DNA of 64,000 nucleotides, taken from assembly GCF_000622385.1 (NCBI RefSeq), contig NZ_JASD01000008.1, forward strand, positions 2,976,001 through 3,040,000, in the 5' to 3' direction. The notes under the pieces were generated by a model. It did not search any database. It saw only the letters and a program-made list of their open reading frames with translations, and had not been told where the DNA came from. Positions within the stretch are counted from its first letter, which is position 1, and the number at the start of each line of letters is the position of its first letter. The position numbers and the translations under genes are program-made. The DNA is from Sulfitobacter noctilucicola. GTDB lineage: Bacteria > Pseudomonadota > Alphaproteobacteria > Rhodobacterales > Rhodobacteraceae. This document shows positions 44,845 to 55,919 of this stretch, in pieces.

Positions 44845-45756
44845 TCAACCGTGCTTCGCTTCAGTTTGTTCTTCCAGTGACCGGACGTAGTCGCGGCTGA
44901 AGGCCGTGTAGCTTTCGGAGGTGGATTTGAGGTGACTGCGCACTTTCGTATGCAAGGCGGGCAAGGCGTGGAACGGCACCATGGGCATGGCGTGGTGTTC
45001 GGCGTGGTAGGGCATGTTCCACGCCACAGCGCGGATCACGCGGTTTGTGAAGGTGGTGCGCGTGTTCTCAAGCATATCCGCTACGGGTGGGCACAGCCCA
45101 TGTTCGGCCAGAAGGTACACCCGCAGAAACGGCTGACCGATCAGCGCAGGCACCAGCCAGAGCCACAGGGCTAGTGGGCTAAACAAAAGCGACAGTGCGA
45201 TCAGTGTGTAGAGCGCCAACAGAACACGCGCCTCGCGCCGGATCGCCCCATGTTTTCGCGGTGGCAGATAAGGCGCGTCGATCTTGTACCACGCATTGCG
45301 CCAGATCGTGAGGGCATTGCCCGACCAATAGCCCCAGCCGCTGAGGTACAGCGCAAGATCACGGCGTGTCGTGGGGCGGCCCCCTCCGGCAAGTTCGGGG
45401 TCGCGGTCCGGATCGTTGGTGTGTTTGTGATGCGCCAGATGAAAATAGCGAAACCACGTGAACGGCAACAGCAGCGGCAGCGCGACCAGATGTCCAACGA
45501 TGTCACTGATTTTAGGGTGCGCAAAAGGGGTGGCGTGAGTGCATTCATGACTGAGCGTAAAAAGAAACACTATTGCAATGCCGTAGGGCACCATCAGCAG
45601 TGGCCAAAGGGGACCTTGCCCCGCGATATAAATTGCCATCAGGGCAAGCACGCCGAAATGACCGGCCAGATGGATCAGCCCTTTGCGGTTCGAGCGGGCG
45701 TGCAGCGCTTGTTTATCAACCGGATCAAGCGATTTTATGAACTGGATGTGGTCCAT
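44845..45756 (-). CDS. Membrane fatty acid desaturase family protein
   Basis: This 303-residue membrane protein has the three histidine boxes of the desaturase superfamily: SHECTH, FHLAHHKHTND and YHAEHHAMP. These bind a di-iron centre. Hydrophobic segments lie at about 30-65, 85-105 and 175-215. It could desaturate or hydroxylate an acyl chain or another lipid. Its stop adjoins that of anmK and its start lies two bases after the cupin gene, so it is in one unit with the cupin and acetyltransferase genes. A link to ornithine lipid modification is possible but unproven. Confidence 0.85.
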   Translation of the reverse strand: MDHIQFIKSLDPVDKQALHARSNRKGLIHLAGHFGVLALMAIYIAGQGPLWPLLMVPYGIAIVFLFTLSHECTHATPFAHPKISDIVGHLVALPLLLPFTWFRYFHLAHHKHTNDPDRDPELAGGGRPTTRRDLALYLSGWGYWSGNALTIWRNAWYKIDAPYLPPRKHGAIRREARVLLALYTLIALSLLFSPLALWLWLVPALIGQPFLRVYLLAEHGLCPPVADMLENTRTTFTNRVIRAVAWNMPYHAEHHAMPMVPFHALPALHTKVRSHLKSTSESYTAFSRDYVRSLEEQTEAKHG

Positions 45757-45758
45757 TG

Positions 45759-46190
45759 CTATCGGGCTCCGGTTCGCCGCGGAATGTCAAAGCCTTTCGG
45801 GGCGAGCGTGAACCCGTCGAAACTGAACCCGGGGCTGACGGTGCAGCTGACCAGCGTGAAATCGCCTGTCGTGCGCGCTGACTGCCAGTGGTTTTCCGGT
45901 ACGATAATCTGCGGCTGGCCGTTCTTGAGGTCGGAGGTCAGTATATGCTCCTCCGCCGGACCCTCATCCGTTTCGCTCAGCGACAGGATCAATGGTGCTC
46001 CTGTATGATACAGCCAGATCTCGGTTGCATCGACGCGGTGCCAATGGCTTGCCTCACCTTCTTTGAGCAGAAAATAGATGCAGGTGCCGGTCGGGCGGCC
46101 CTTGTTCTGGGCAATCCACGTCTGACGGTAATAGCCGCCTTCGGGGTGCGGCGCGAGGTTAAGATGCGCGATGATCTGGTCGGCGGTCAC
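45759..46190 (-). CDS. Cupin protein of the DUF985 family
   Basis: This 143-residue single-domain cupin matches the DUF985 family (cupin_5). Hallmarks are LNLAPHPEGGYYRQTW at the start, IYFLLKEGEASHWHRVDATE and the late VSCTVSPGFSFDGF. Cupins of this family bind metal or small ligands; no reaction is established. It overlaps the acetyltransferase gene by four bases (ATGA). Confidence 0.9.
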   Translation of the reverse strand: MTADQIIAHLNLAPHPEGGYYRQTWIAQNKGRPTGTCIYFLLKEGEASHWHRVDATEIWLYHTGAPLILSLSETDEGPAEEHILTSDLKNGQPQIIVPENHWQSARTTGDFTLVSCTVSPGFSFDGFTLAPKGFDIPRRTGAR

Positions 46191-46702
46191 AGCGGTCGCT
46201 CGTAGAATAGAAGCTCGGGCAGCACCTCTGGCGGGATGGGCTGATAGGGGCCGCAGGCGGCGAACCCCAATCGAGTGTAAAGGCGTTGCGCAGCATGCAG
46301 GCTTTTTGAGGTGTCCAGCACGATGCGGGTGAAACCATCCGATTTGGCTTGGGCGATCAAAGCCTCACAAAGCTGGGCGGCAACGCCTCTGCCCCGCGCT
46401 GCGTCGGCAACGAAGACACGTTTGATTTCAGAAATTTGCGCATCAAGCGCATGGGTCATGCCGCAACCCAGCGGGGTGCCATCCGCATCGCGGGCCAGCA
46501 AGATGGTGCCTTGCGGCCTCGCATGCAGGCGCGGCAGGTCGTCCATTAAGGCGCTATATTTCGGGACCGGATAGAAGGTCTCGGTGATCTCGCGGTCGAT
46601 CTCTGTATTCGTAAGCAGAAAGTCGCGGTAAGCCCAGCAAAGCTGCCGCACTGCGTCCAAATCGGCCGGTTTTCTTACTTCGGTGAGGGTGATCTGTGAC
46701 AT
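46187..46702 (-). CDS. GNAT family N-acetyltransferase
   Basis: This 171-residue single-domain GNAT protein has the acetyl-CoA loop VFVADAARGRGVAAQLCEAL and a terminal FYERPL. It carries a normal start and is the first gene of the minus-strand trio acetyltransferase-cupin-desaturase. The substrate is unknown. Confidence 0.9.
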   Translation of the reverse strand: MSQITLTEVRKPADLDAVRQLCWAYRDFLLTNTEIDREITETFYPVPKYSALMDDLPRLHARPQGTILLARDADGTPLGCGMTHALDAQISEIKRVFVADAARGRGVAAQLCEALIAQAKSDGFTRIVLDTSKSLHAAQRLYTRLGFAACGPYQPIPPEVLPELLFYERPL

Positions 46703-46742
46703 CTGCGGGAGAGGGGCAGCGCAAGGCCGCCCCGTTCCTTGC

Positions 46743-48949
<2,207 letters not shown>

Positions 48950-49024
48950 GGGGGAGTGTCCTTGCCTGTTTGCCCCTCAGATGACGGGTTTGCGGGGCAG
49001 GTGCAAGGGCAGGGAGGCGCGGTG

Positions 49025-49444
49025 CTATTCGCCCGGTTTCTTGGACGGCACACCGTAGAGTTCTAGCCGGTGTCCGCGCAGTTCATAACCCAGTTTTGCC
49101 GCGATCTTTTCCTGTAGTGCTTCGATCTCGGGATCTACAAATTCGATCACGGCACCGGAATTGAGATCAATCAGATGGTCATGGTGATCGCGCTCTGCAT
49201 CTTCATATCGTGCACGTCCGTCGCCGAATTCCAGCTTGTCGAGAATACCGGCTTCTTCAAACAGTTTCACGGTGCGGTAGACCGTCGCGATCGAAATCGC
49301 AGCATCACGGCCCGAAGCGCGAGTATATAACTCTTCGACATCGGGGTGGTCTTCGCTGTCCTCAATGACTTGCGCAATGATGCGGCGCTGACCTGTCATG
49401 CGCAGTCCCATGTCTTCGCAGCGGGTGATGATGGTTTTCGGCAT
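49025..49444 (-). CDS. Fur-family metal regulator
   Basis: This 139-residue protein has the Fur plan: an N-terminal winged helix (LRMTGQRRIIAQVIEDSEDH, then AISIATVYRTVKLFEEAGI) and a metal-binding dimerisation domain with DHHDHLIDLNSGAVIEF. It lacks the CxxC zinc pairs. In Rhodobacterales such proteins act as Fur or as the manganese regulator Mur, and the sequence alone does not separate them. Irr is less likely because the typical Irr haem motif is absent. The ATG at 49444 was chosen. Confidence 0.88.
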   Translation of the reverse strand: MPKTIITRCEDMGLRMTGQRRIIAQVIEDSEDHPDVEELYTRASGRDAAISIATVYRTVKLFEEAGILDKLEFGDGRARYEDAERDHHDHLIDLNSGAVIEFVDPEIEALQEKIAAKLGYELRGHRLELYGVPSKKPGE

Positions 49445-49781
49445 AACGGTACTCAAGCGTGGCGTGGCGTCTGATGTAGCGTCCTTTTGAGCGCGGTGCT
49501 ACCTGCCTTTTTGCACAGCGGTTGACTTATGCGGTGTGATACCCCATTTGCACTATCAGCGATGCCTTCTGCCGCGTGAGCAGTGCCCGACCCGAAATGC
49601 GGTCCGGCTTCGACAGGCCCGCTGATGTTCCCAAAATCACGCGTGGGGCGCAACGCCTGCGGACAGATCGGTGGCATTTGGCCTCTTTCTGCGATCCGTT
49701 TTGGCGTGACCCTATGGGATGTCGCCTGGCACCCCCGATATGCGATGGCGTGTGGAATATCCGCGCGCGGAAAGAAGATAT
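49445..49781. other. Divergent intergenic region, no gene seen
   Basis: These 337 bases between the Fur-family gene and the helicase gene contain long open frames on both strands but no recognisable protein. They probably carry both promoters and a longish leader for the helicase. Confidence 0.5.
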
Positions 49782-51101
49782 ATGAGCGATTTCGATATGA
49801 TGGGCCTGCCCGCCAAACTGGTGGCACGGCTGCATGAAATGGGTCTGAAAGACCCGACACCGATCCAGAAACAAGCCATTCCCCACGCCCTGAACGGCCG
49901 TGATGTGATGGGTCTGGCCCAAACAGGTACCGGTAAAACGGCGGCCTTTGGCGTGCCGCTGGTGGCACAGATGCTGGAAGACCCGCAGCGGCCCGCACCA
50001 AAACACGTACGTGCACTGGTCTTGGCGCCGACCCGTGAGTTGGCACAACAGATTATGCAAAACCTCAAAGGTTTCTGCGAAGGCACGCCGTTGAAGGCGC
50101 AGATGGTTGTGGGTGGCCAGTCTATTAATCCGCAGATCAACCGGCTGTCCAAGGGCGTCGATATGCTGGTGGCGACACCTGGCCGTTTGCTTGATCTGTT
50201 GGACCGTAAGGCTGTGCGGCTTGATGCGACCACTTTCCTTGTGCTCGACGAAGCGGACCAGATGCTCGACATGGGCTTTATCCATGACCTGCGGAAAATT
50301 TCGGCGATGATCCCCAAGAAGCGACAGACGATGCTATTCTCCGCCACAATGCCCAAGCTGATGAACGAGATCGCCAACAGCTATCTCAACAGCCCGATCC
50401 GCATCGAAGTCTCGCCTCCGGGCAAGGCTGCGGACAAGGTGACGCAAGAAGTGCACTTTATCGCCAAGGCAGAGAAAACATCCCTGTTGATCGAGCTGAT
50501 GACCAAGCACAAAGGCGAGCGGGCGCTGGTCTTTGGCCGCACCAAGCATGGCTCCGAAAAGCTGATGAAGACGCTGGTAAAGGCGGGATTTGATGCCGCC
50601 TCCATCCATGGCAACAAAAGCCAGGGCCAGCGGGATCGCGCTATCGCAGGCTTCAAATCGGGCGAGATCACCGTGCTGGTGGCCACTGATGTGGCGGCGC
50701 GGGGGTTGGATATCCCTGATGTAAAACACGTCTATAACTATGATCTGCCAAATGTGCCGGACAACTATGTCCACCGGATCGGTCGGACTGCACGTGCCGG
50801 TAAAGACGGTGCTGCCGTGGCATTCTGCGCGCCGGACGAGATGGGCGAATTTATCGCGATCCAGAAGGTAATGAAAATCCGTATTCCCGTGGCCTCCGGC
50901 CGTGCATGGGAAGGGGACGAGATCGAAGAGAAGCCAAAGCAGCAGCGTGGCCGTGGTCGCGGTGGCAGACCCGGTGGCGGTGGTGGCGGACGTCCGTCCG
51001 GTGGCGGCGGTGGCGGTCAGGCCGCAGGCAAGCCCGGCGGCGGGCGCAGACGCCGGCGCGGTGGCGGCGGTGGCAAATCAGGCGGACAGCAAGCCGCTTG
51101 A
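49782..51101 (+). CDS. DEAD-box RNA helicase
   Basis: This 439-residue helicase has all core motifs: a Q motif (DPTPIQKQAIP), AQTGTGKT, PTRELAQQ, DEAD, SAT, ARGLDIPDV and HRIGRTARAG. The last 50-60 residues are a basic Gly/Arg tail of RGG type that binds RNA. It resembles RhlE. The ATG at 49782 gives the family start (SDFDMMGLPAKLVARLHEMG). Role: RNA remodelling in ribosome assembly or cold adaptation, by family. Confidence 0.94.
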   Translation: MSDFDMMGLPAKLVARLHEMGLKDPTPIQKQAIPHALNGRDVMGLAQTGTGKTAAFGVPLVAQMLEDPQRPAPKHVRALVLAPTRELAQQIMQNLKGFCEGTPLKAQMVVGGQSINPQINRLSKGVDMLVATPGRLLDLLDRKAVRLDATTFLVLDEADQMLDMGFIHDLRKISAMIPKKRQTMLFSATMPKLMNEIANSYLNSPIRIEVSPPGKAADKVTQEVHFIAKAEKTSLLIELMTKHKGERALVFGRTKHGSEKLMKTLVKAGFDAASIHGNKSQGQRDRAIAGFKSGEITVLVATDVAARGLDIPDVKHVYNYDLPNVPDNYVHRIGRTARAGKDGAAVAFCAPDEMGEFIAIQKVMKIRIPVASGRAWEGDEIEEKPKQQRGRGRGGRPGGGGGGRPSGGGGGGQAAGKPGGGRRRRRGGGGGKSGGQQAA

Positions 51102-51123
51102 GCCCCCTAAACAGGTAAAACGC

Positions 51124-51154
51124 AAAACGCCCCGGAGCATATCCGGGACGTTTT
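51124..51154. terminator. Bidirectional terminator between converging genes
   Basis: AAAACG-C-CCCGGA pairs with TCCGGG-A-CGTTTT around a five-base loop, followed by CTTTT. The A-rich 5' arm and T-rich 3' arm let it work on both strands, ending the helicase gene and the DUF533 gene. Confidence 0.85.
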
Positions 51155-51173
51155 CTTTTGTCTGGTCAGAGGC

Positions 51174-52004
51174 TTAGGTGTAGAGCGACGGCACGCCCAT
51201 CTGTGCGTGAATTTCATTCACTTCCGCTGCTTTCATGCCATAGCCTTGCGCAAGCTGGTGCAGGTACTGCGCCTCTTTCTGGGTATCAAGGTCGATACCC
51301 AAGACGGACATGGCGTAAATCTGCGGACCCATGCCTGCTGGCGTTTCGCGCACCAAGGCGTCGACATCTACAGGGGCCTGCAGCTGCGCCTGTACAAAAG
51401 CCGCTTCTTCCTGATTCACGTCACCAAGTTGATCAAGCAGCTTTTTCTTTTCTGCATCATCAAAGGTTCCGTCAGACTTTGCCGCCTGGATCATCGCAGC
51501 CAGCATAAGTCCTGCGGCAGCTTCCTGTTCCTGAGAAGGCTCGATCTCAGGCTCCGGTGTTGCGTCGAACTGTGAATTCAGCACGGCACCAAAGCTCTGG
51601 TCGTTGGTCTGGGGGCGATTGTTCATCGCACCGGTCAGGCCACCCAAAAGACCACCGCCGCCTGCTGCACCGGCCAATCCGCCGAGAAGTCCACCCAGAC
51701 CGCCGCCCGTGCTGCCACCTGAACCACCGCCCAGTTGCTCCAACATACCGCCCAGACCGCCCGGCGCACCGCCAGCGCTGCCACCGGCACCGCCCAAAAG
51801 GCCGCCAAGCATATCCTGCAAACCGCCACCTTGTGCGCCACCCGCCGTGCGTGCGCCACCTGAGGCACCAGCCAGACCACCCAGTAATCCACCCAGACCG
51901 CCGCCGCTGCTTGCGCCGCCGCCGGAATTCTTCATCATGGCGCTTGCCCCTTTAGCAACGGCCACGCCTACAGCCACTTTGGCCAGTGTTTTCATCAAAC
52001 TCAT
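51174..52004 (-). CDS. DUF533/TerB-like protein with glycine-rich N-terminus
   Basis: This 276-residue protein resembles E. coli YebE. The N-terminus (MSLMKTLAKVAVGVAVAKGA) is hydrophobic. It is followed by about 110 residues of Gly/Ala/Leu low complexity with repeated GGLGGLLGGLAG-like units, and then by a TerB-like helical domain from about residue 155 (AAGLMLAAMIQAAKSDGTFD, then DQLGDVNQEEAAFVQ). The function is unknown; YebE-type proteins have been linked to envelope stress. The first residues may be a membrane anchor. Confidence 0.85.
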   Translation of the reverse strand: MSLMKTLAKVAVGVAVAKGASAMMKNSGGGASSGGGLGGLLGGLAGASGGARTAGGAQGGGLQDMLGGLLGGAGGSAGGAPGGLGGMLEQLGGGSGGSTGGGLGGLLGGLAGAAGGGGLLGGLTGAMNNRPQTNDQSFGAVLNSQFDATPEPEIEPSQEQEAAAGLMLAAMIQAAKSDGTFDDAEKKKLLDQLGDVNQEEAAFVQAQLQAPVDVDALVRETPAGMGPQIYAMSVLGIDLDTQKEAQYLHQLAQGYGMKAAEVNEIHAQMGVPSLYT

Positions 52005-52161
52005 GCGGAATTCCCCCTGTTTCGAGTCGTTGAGGACACTGTGACATGTTTTCTGCCGGCCACGAGGGGAAAATAACGGACCTTACCGCAGCTTGCGTCT
52101 TTGGTCATTGACACGTCCATGAGGTTTCGCGTTCCTGATCGACGTGGAACGCAAAGATCAT

Positions 52162-53034
52162 ATGGACGCTTTTGGCGCTGCTGCGTTGATCGCCTTTGCC
52201 TTGCATCTCGCCTTTAATCAGGTGGTGATCAAGGTGACGTCGGGCGGCTTTGCACCGGTCTTTCAGGCGGGGTTACGCTCTGTCGGGGCGGTCGTTGTCC
52301 TGCTGATCTGGATGCGCTTGCGCGGTATCAGCTTTGGCATTCCGCGCAATGCTTTGGTCGGCGGCATCGTTTCGGGCCTCCTGTTTACCTTCGAATTCTT
52401 GTTCCTCTACTCGGCGCTGGATATTTCTACGGTGAGCCGGTCATCGGTCATCTTTTATACAATGCCGGTATGGTTGTCGCTGATGGCGCACTTCCTGTTT
52501 CCGGGTGAACGTTTGACGATTGCCAAGTCTGTCGGATTGCTGTTGGCGATGGGAGGGGTGGTGATCGCGTTGGCTGATCGCGGTGGCGGACAGGTCAGTT
52601 GGGCTGGTGATCTGATGGCGCTGGCATCGGCATTCTGCTGGGCGGGTATTGTGCTTTGCGTGCGTCTGACGCCCTTGTCAGCGGTGCCGCCTGCGCAGCA
52701 ACTTCTGTTTCAGGTTGTCATTTCAGCGCCGATATTGTTGGGGCTGTCCGTTTTTCTGGGACCAATGATGCGTGATGTTGCTGCGATCCATGTCGCAGGT
52801 TTGCTGTTTCAGATCGTGGCAGTGGCCAGTCTCGGATTTCTGGTTTGGTTCTGGCTTATGTCGATCTATCCGGCATCATCGGTCGCGTCGTTCAGCTTTC
52901 TATCGCCTGTGGCCTCAGTCATCATGGGATGGCTGCTGCTGTCCGAGGACGTGGCCCCATCGGTCTGGGGGGCGCTCGTGCTGGTGGCGACGGGGATTTA
53001 CCTGATCAACCGCAAGCCGCGCAATGCAGGTTAG
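52162..53034 (+). CDS. EamA/DMT-family transporter
   Basis: This 290-residue membrane protein has ten predicted helices in two EamA repeats, ending in SVWGALVLVATGIYLINRK. It is a second EamA exporter in the window and not closely similar to the one at 48080. The ATG at 52162 is used; a GTG six codons upstream (52144) is an alternative. The substrate is unknown. Confidence 0.88.
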   Translation: MDAFGAAALIAFALHLAFNQVVIKVTSGGFAPVFQAGLRSVGAVVVLLIWMRLRGISFGIPRNALVGGIVSGLLFTFEFLFLYSALDISTVSRSSVIFYTMPVWLSLMAHFLFPGERLTIAKSVGLLLAMGGVVIALADRGGGQVSWAGDLMALASAFCWAGIVLCVRLTPLSAVPPAQQLLFQVVISAPILLGLSVFLGPMMRDVAAIHVAGLLFQIVAVASLGFLVWFWLMSIYPASSVASFSFLSPVASVIMGWLLLSEDVAPSVWGALVLVATGIYLINRKPRNAG

Positions 53035-53061
53035 CGTTCAGTCTGCAGCAGATTTGACAGG

Positions 53062-54471
53062 TCAGGTTCCGCAGAATGTAGCAGGCACGATTTCTTGCTG
53101 GGATGGGGGGCGTGCCAAGTTGGGGTCCGTCAGGTCATAGGGGGTGGCAAGCGCTTTCATCAGGCGTTCGAAGGGGGCCATGTCACCTGCGACAGCGGCG
53201 TCGATCATCTGCTCGATGCGGTGGTTGCGGGGGATGATTGCAGGGTTTGCGCTTTGCATAACAGCTTGCGCGTTTGGTGCGCTGTTCAACCTCACTTTCC
53301 ATTTTTCTTCCCAAACTTCATATGCTTCACGATTTGCAAACTGATCTTTCGCGTCTCCTTTGCAAAGCGCGTAGAACGTATTTGCAAAATCTGCGCCGTC
53401 TGTCTGCATCAAACCCAGTACCTCTTCGATCAGGCCGGTGTCGCCGTCCTTGGGTGCGTCGATACCAATCTTCGCGGCAAAGCGTTTGAGCCAGCCTTGC
53501 TCCAGCAAATGGGGCATGGCGTGCACAATTTCCGTGGCCTCCTCGACGGCGGCTTCTTTGTCGTCCATCTGCTGGATAAGGCTGGTGGCAAGTTGCGCCA
53601 TGTTCCAGACGGCAATACCGGGCTGTTCACCAAAAGCATAACGGCCCTGCGCATCGATGGAACTGAAGACACGGTTCTGGGCGAAGGCATCCATGAAAGC
53701 GCAGGGACCATAGTCGATGGTCTCTCCGGAGATGGCGCAATTATCGGTGTTCATAACGCCATGGATAAAGCCGACAGACATCCAGCGCGTCACCAGATCG
53801 GCCTGCGCTGCACAAACCGCGCGCAGCAAGTCCATCGGGCCGCTAGCATCTGGATAGTGCCGTTGAATGGCATAATCAGTGAGGGTCTTGAGATGGTCAA
53901 CTTCGCCGCGGTGGGCAAAAACCTGAAAGGTGCCGACACGTAGATGGCTTTTGGCGACGCGGGTCAGAATTGCCCCGGGCAAGGCTCCTTGTTCGCGCCA
54001 GATGTCTTCTCCCGTGCTGACCGCCGCCAGCGCTCGGGTGGTTGGAATGCCAAGCGTATGCATCGCCTCGGACACGACGTATTCCCGCAGCACCGGACCA
54101 AGCCACGCACGTCCGTCGCCCATCCGTGAATAGGGGGTGGGACCGGAGCCTTTCAGTTGAATATCGCGGCGGATGCCGTCGGTGCCGATCACTTCACCCA
54201 ACAGAATAGCACGGCCGTCGCCAAGCTGTGGGTTAAAGTTGCCAAACTGGTGCCCCGCATAAAGTTGTGCGAGCGGTGCTGCGCCTTGGGGTACTTTGTT
54301 ACCGCCAAAAACAGCAGCAGCTTCGGTCAAATCACCAGTTTCGATACCTAGTAGTTTGGAGAGATCATCGTTGAAAGCCAACAGCTTGGGCTGTGACACT
54401 GAAGTGGGTTCAATTCGTGTATAGAACGCATCGGGCAAAGCGGCATAGCTATTGTCGAAAGGAATATGCAT
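53062..54471 (-). CDS. selO: Protein adenylyltransferase SelO (YdiU)
   Basis: This 469-residue pseudokinase-fold enzyme transfers AMP from ATP to protein Ser, Thr or Tyr residues in redox stress. Family hallmarks are YAGHQFGNFNPQLGDGRA, QLKGSGPTPYSRMGDGRA, LREYVVSEAMHTLGIPTTRA and GVMNTDNCAISGETIDYGPC. It ends TFCGT; the family often has a redox-active Cys near the C-terminus, here as an ordinary cysteine codon. It lies four bases after the GNAT gene on the same strand. Confidence 0.93.
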   Translation of the reverse strand: MHIPFDNSYAALPDAFYTRIEPTSVSQPKLLAFNDDLSKLLGIETGDLTEAAAVFGGNKVPQGAAPLAQLYAGHQFGNFNPQLGDGRAILLGEVIGTDGIRRDIQLKGSGPTPYSRMGDGRAWLGPVLREYVVSEAMHTLGIPTTRALAAVSTGEDIWREQGALPGAILTRVAKSHLRVGTFQVFAHRGEVDHLKTLTDYAIQRHYPDASGPMDLLRAVCAAQADLVTRWMSVGFIHGVMNTDNCAISGETIDYGPCAFMDAFAQNRVFSSIDAQGRYAFGEQPGIAVWNMAQLATSLIQQMDDKEAAVEEATEIVHAMPHLLEQGWLKRFAAKIGIDAPKDGDTGLIEEVLGLMQTDGADFANTFYALCKGDAKDQFANREAYEVWEEKWKVRLNSAPNAQAVMQSANPAIIPRNHRIEQMIDAAVAGDMAPFERLMKALATPYDLTDPNLARPPSQQEIVPATFCGT

Positions 54472-54475
54472 CTGC

Positions 54476-54925
54476 TCAAAGCACCCGTGACATGAACATA
54501 TATTTTTCGCGTGGCGCGAAACCGGCGCGGCGGTAAAGCTTTAGCGCGGCAGCGTTATCGCGATCTACTTCCAGATGGATGGCACGTAGACCGCCCTCAG
54601 AAAGTGCGCGAGGCAAAGCGATCAATGCCTCGGTTGCAATCCCGCGCCCACGCACACCGGGCCTGATGTAAAGCTCGTCCACGATGGCATCCAATCCGCC
54701 GAATTCGACGGACCAGCCAAAGCAGATCACAATGTACCCGATAGGCGCACGCGCAGGGCCGATCAGATAGACAACACCGTAAGGCGAGCCACCCAGCAAA
54801 GGTTCGAGTGCCGCGCGTCGCGTTTCGTCGGTCTGGGTGATCCCTTCTTCGGCATGAAAAGCCGCGCACAGGGCTGCGATGGAATTCAGATGCTCGGGCT
54901 TCGCTAGCGTAAGGGCGGCGCTCAT
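54476..54925 (-). CDS. GNAT family N-acetyltransferase
   Basis: This 149-residue GNAT protein has the acetyl-CoA motif ELYIRPGVRGRGIATEALI and ends in the typical KLYRRAGFAPREKYMFMSRV. The ATG at 54925 overlaps the nucleoside hydrolase stop (ATGA); the longer frame upstream lies inside that gene. The substrate is unknown. Confidence 0.9.
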   Translation of the reverse strand: MSAALTLAKPEHLNSIAALCAAFHAEEGITQTDETRRAALEPLLGGSPYGVVYLIGPARAPIGYIVICFGWSVEFGGLDAIVDELYIRPGVRGRGIATEALIALPRALSEGGLRAIHLEVDRDNAAALKLYRRAGFAPREKYMFMSRVL

Positions 54926-55863
54926 AGTCGGGCCAACCGTTCGGTCAGCAGTGCGAAAAAGCCGTCGGCGTCGAGGTCGCCGATAAAGAGCGCATTTGGC
55001 GCACGGTCTGTTACCCGCCACCAGTCAGCGACGGTCATGCCCATGGTCAGCTCTGACGTGGTCTCGATTTCTACGTTGATGTGGCGACCGGTGAAAAGAT
55101 CGGGATTTATCAGATAGGCGGTGACACAAGGGTCATGCAAAGGGGCACCGGCGGATCCGTATTTTTCCTTGTCGAAACGTTCGAAAAAATCGGTCATTTG
55201 CGCCACGGCGATGCCAACTGGCGTGTCGAGCGCGCGGAACGCATCGTTGCGCGGCTTTGTCACAAGTGCCTTGTGCGTTACGTCCAACGGCATGACGACG
55301 ATGGGTACACCTGATTTGAATACGATATCAGCGGCTTGCGGATCGACGTAAATGTTGAATTCTGCCGTGGGTGTAATGTTTCCACCCTCGAAATATCCAC
55401 CACCCATAAGCACAATCTCGGCCACACGGGCGGCGATATCGGGGGCTTTTTCAAACGCTGTGGCGATGTTTGTCAAAGGACCAAGCGGGCAGAGAGTGAT
55501 CGTGCCTGCGTCATGTGCGCGTAGTGTTTCGATAATAAAATCAACCGCATGTCCATCAGTCAGTGGCATGGTCGGGTCCGGCAGGTCGGGTCCATCCAGA
55601 CCGGTTTTGCCATGAACATGCTCGGCCGTGACCAGATCGCGGCCCAGTGGCCGGTCGCAACCGGCATATACAGGCACATCCGTTCTGCCCGCTAACTCAC
55701 AGACAATACGGGCATTTTTACTGGTAAGGTCCAATGGCACATTGCCCGCGACACAGGTGATGCCAAGAACGTCGATATCTTCGGGGCTGGCCAATGCCAG
55801 AAGGATTGCGACCGCATCATCCTGACCGGGATCTGTGTCGATAATGGTTTTGCGCGGTGCCAT
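54922..55863 (-). CDS. Nucleoside hydrolase
   Basis: This 313-residue enzyme of the inosine-uridine nucleoside hydrolase family splits ribonucleosides into base and ribose. The N-terminal calcium-binding motif IIDTDPGQDDAVAILLAL, TLCPLGPLTNIATA, LMGGGYFEGGNITPTAEFN and PLHDPCVTAYL are typical. The ATG at 55863 is used. It is translationally coupled to the following acetyltransferase gene. Confidence 0.93.
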   Translation of the reverse strand: MAPRKTIIDTDPGQDDAVAILLALASPEDIDVLGITCVAGNVPLDLTSKNARIVCELAGRTDVPVYAGCDRPLGRDLVTAEHVHGKTGLDGPDLPDPTMPLTDGHAVDFIIETLRAHDAGTITLCPLGPLTNIATAFEKAPDIAARVAEIVLMGGGYFEGGNITPTAEFNIYVDPQAADIVFKSGVPIVVMPLDVTHKALVTKPRNDAFRALDTPVGIAVAQMTDFFERFDKEKYGSAGAPLHDPCVTAYLINPDLFTGRHINVEIETTSELTMGMTVADWWRVTDRAPNALFIGDLDADGFFALLTERLARL

Positions 55864-55919
55864 GAGATGTCCTTTTCGCAATTAGATAGGGGAATTCAGA
55901 GCCGAACAAAAGAGCCGCG

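Noticed and set aside
49453..50046. Minus-strand frame overlapping the helicase start.
   Set aside because: It has no conserved motif and lies largely antisense to the helicase gene.
51557..52044. Plus-strand proline-rich frames.
   Set aside because: They are the complement of the glycine-rich part of the DUF533 protein.
53062..53100. Possible selenocysteine at the SelO C-terminus.
   Set aside because: The residue is encoded as an ordinary cysteine in TFCGT, with no in-frame TGA before the true stop.
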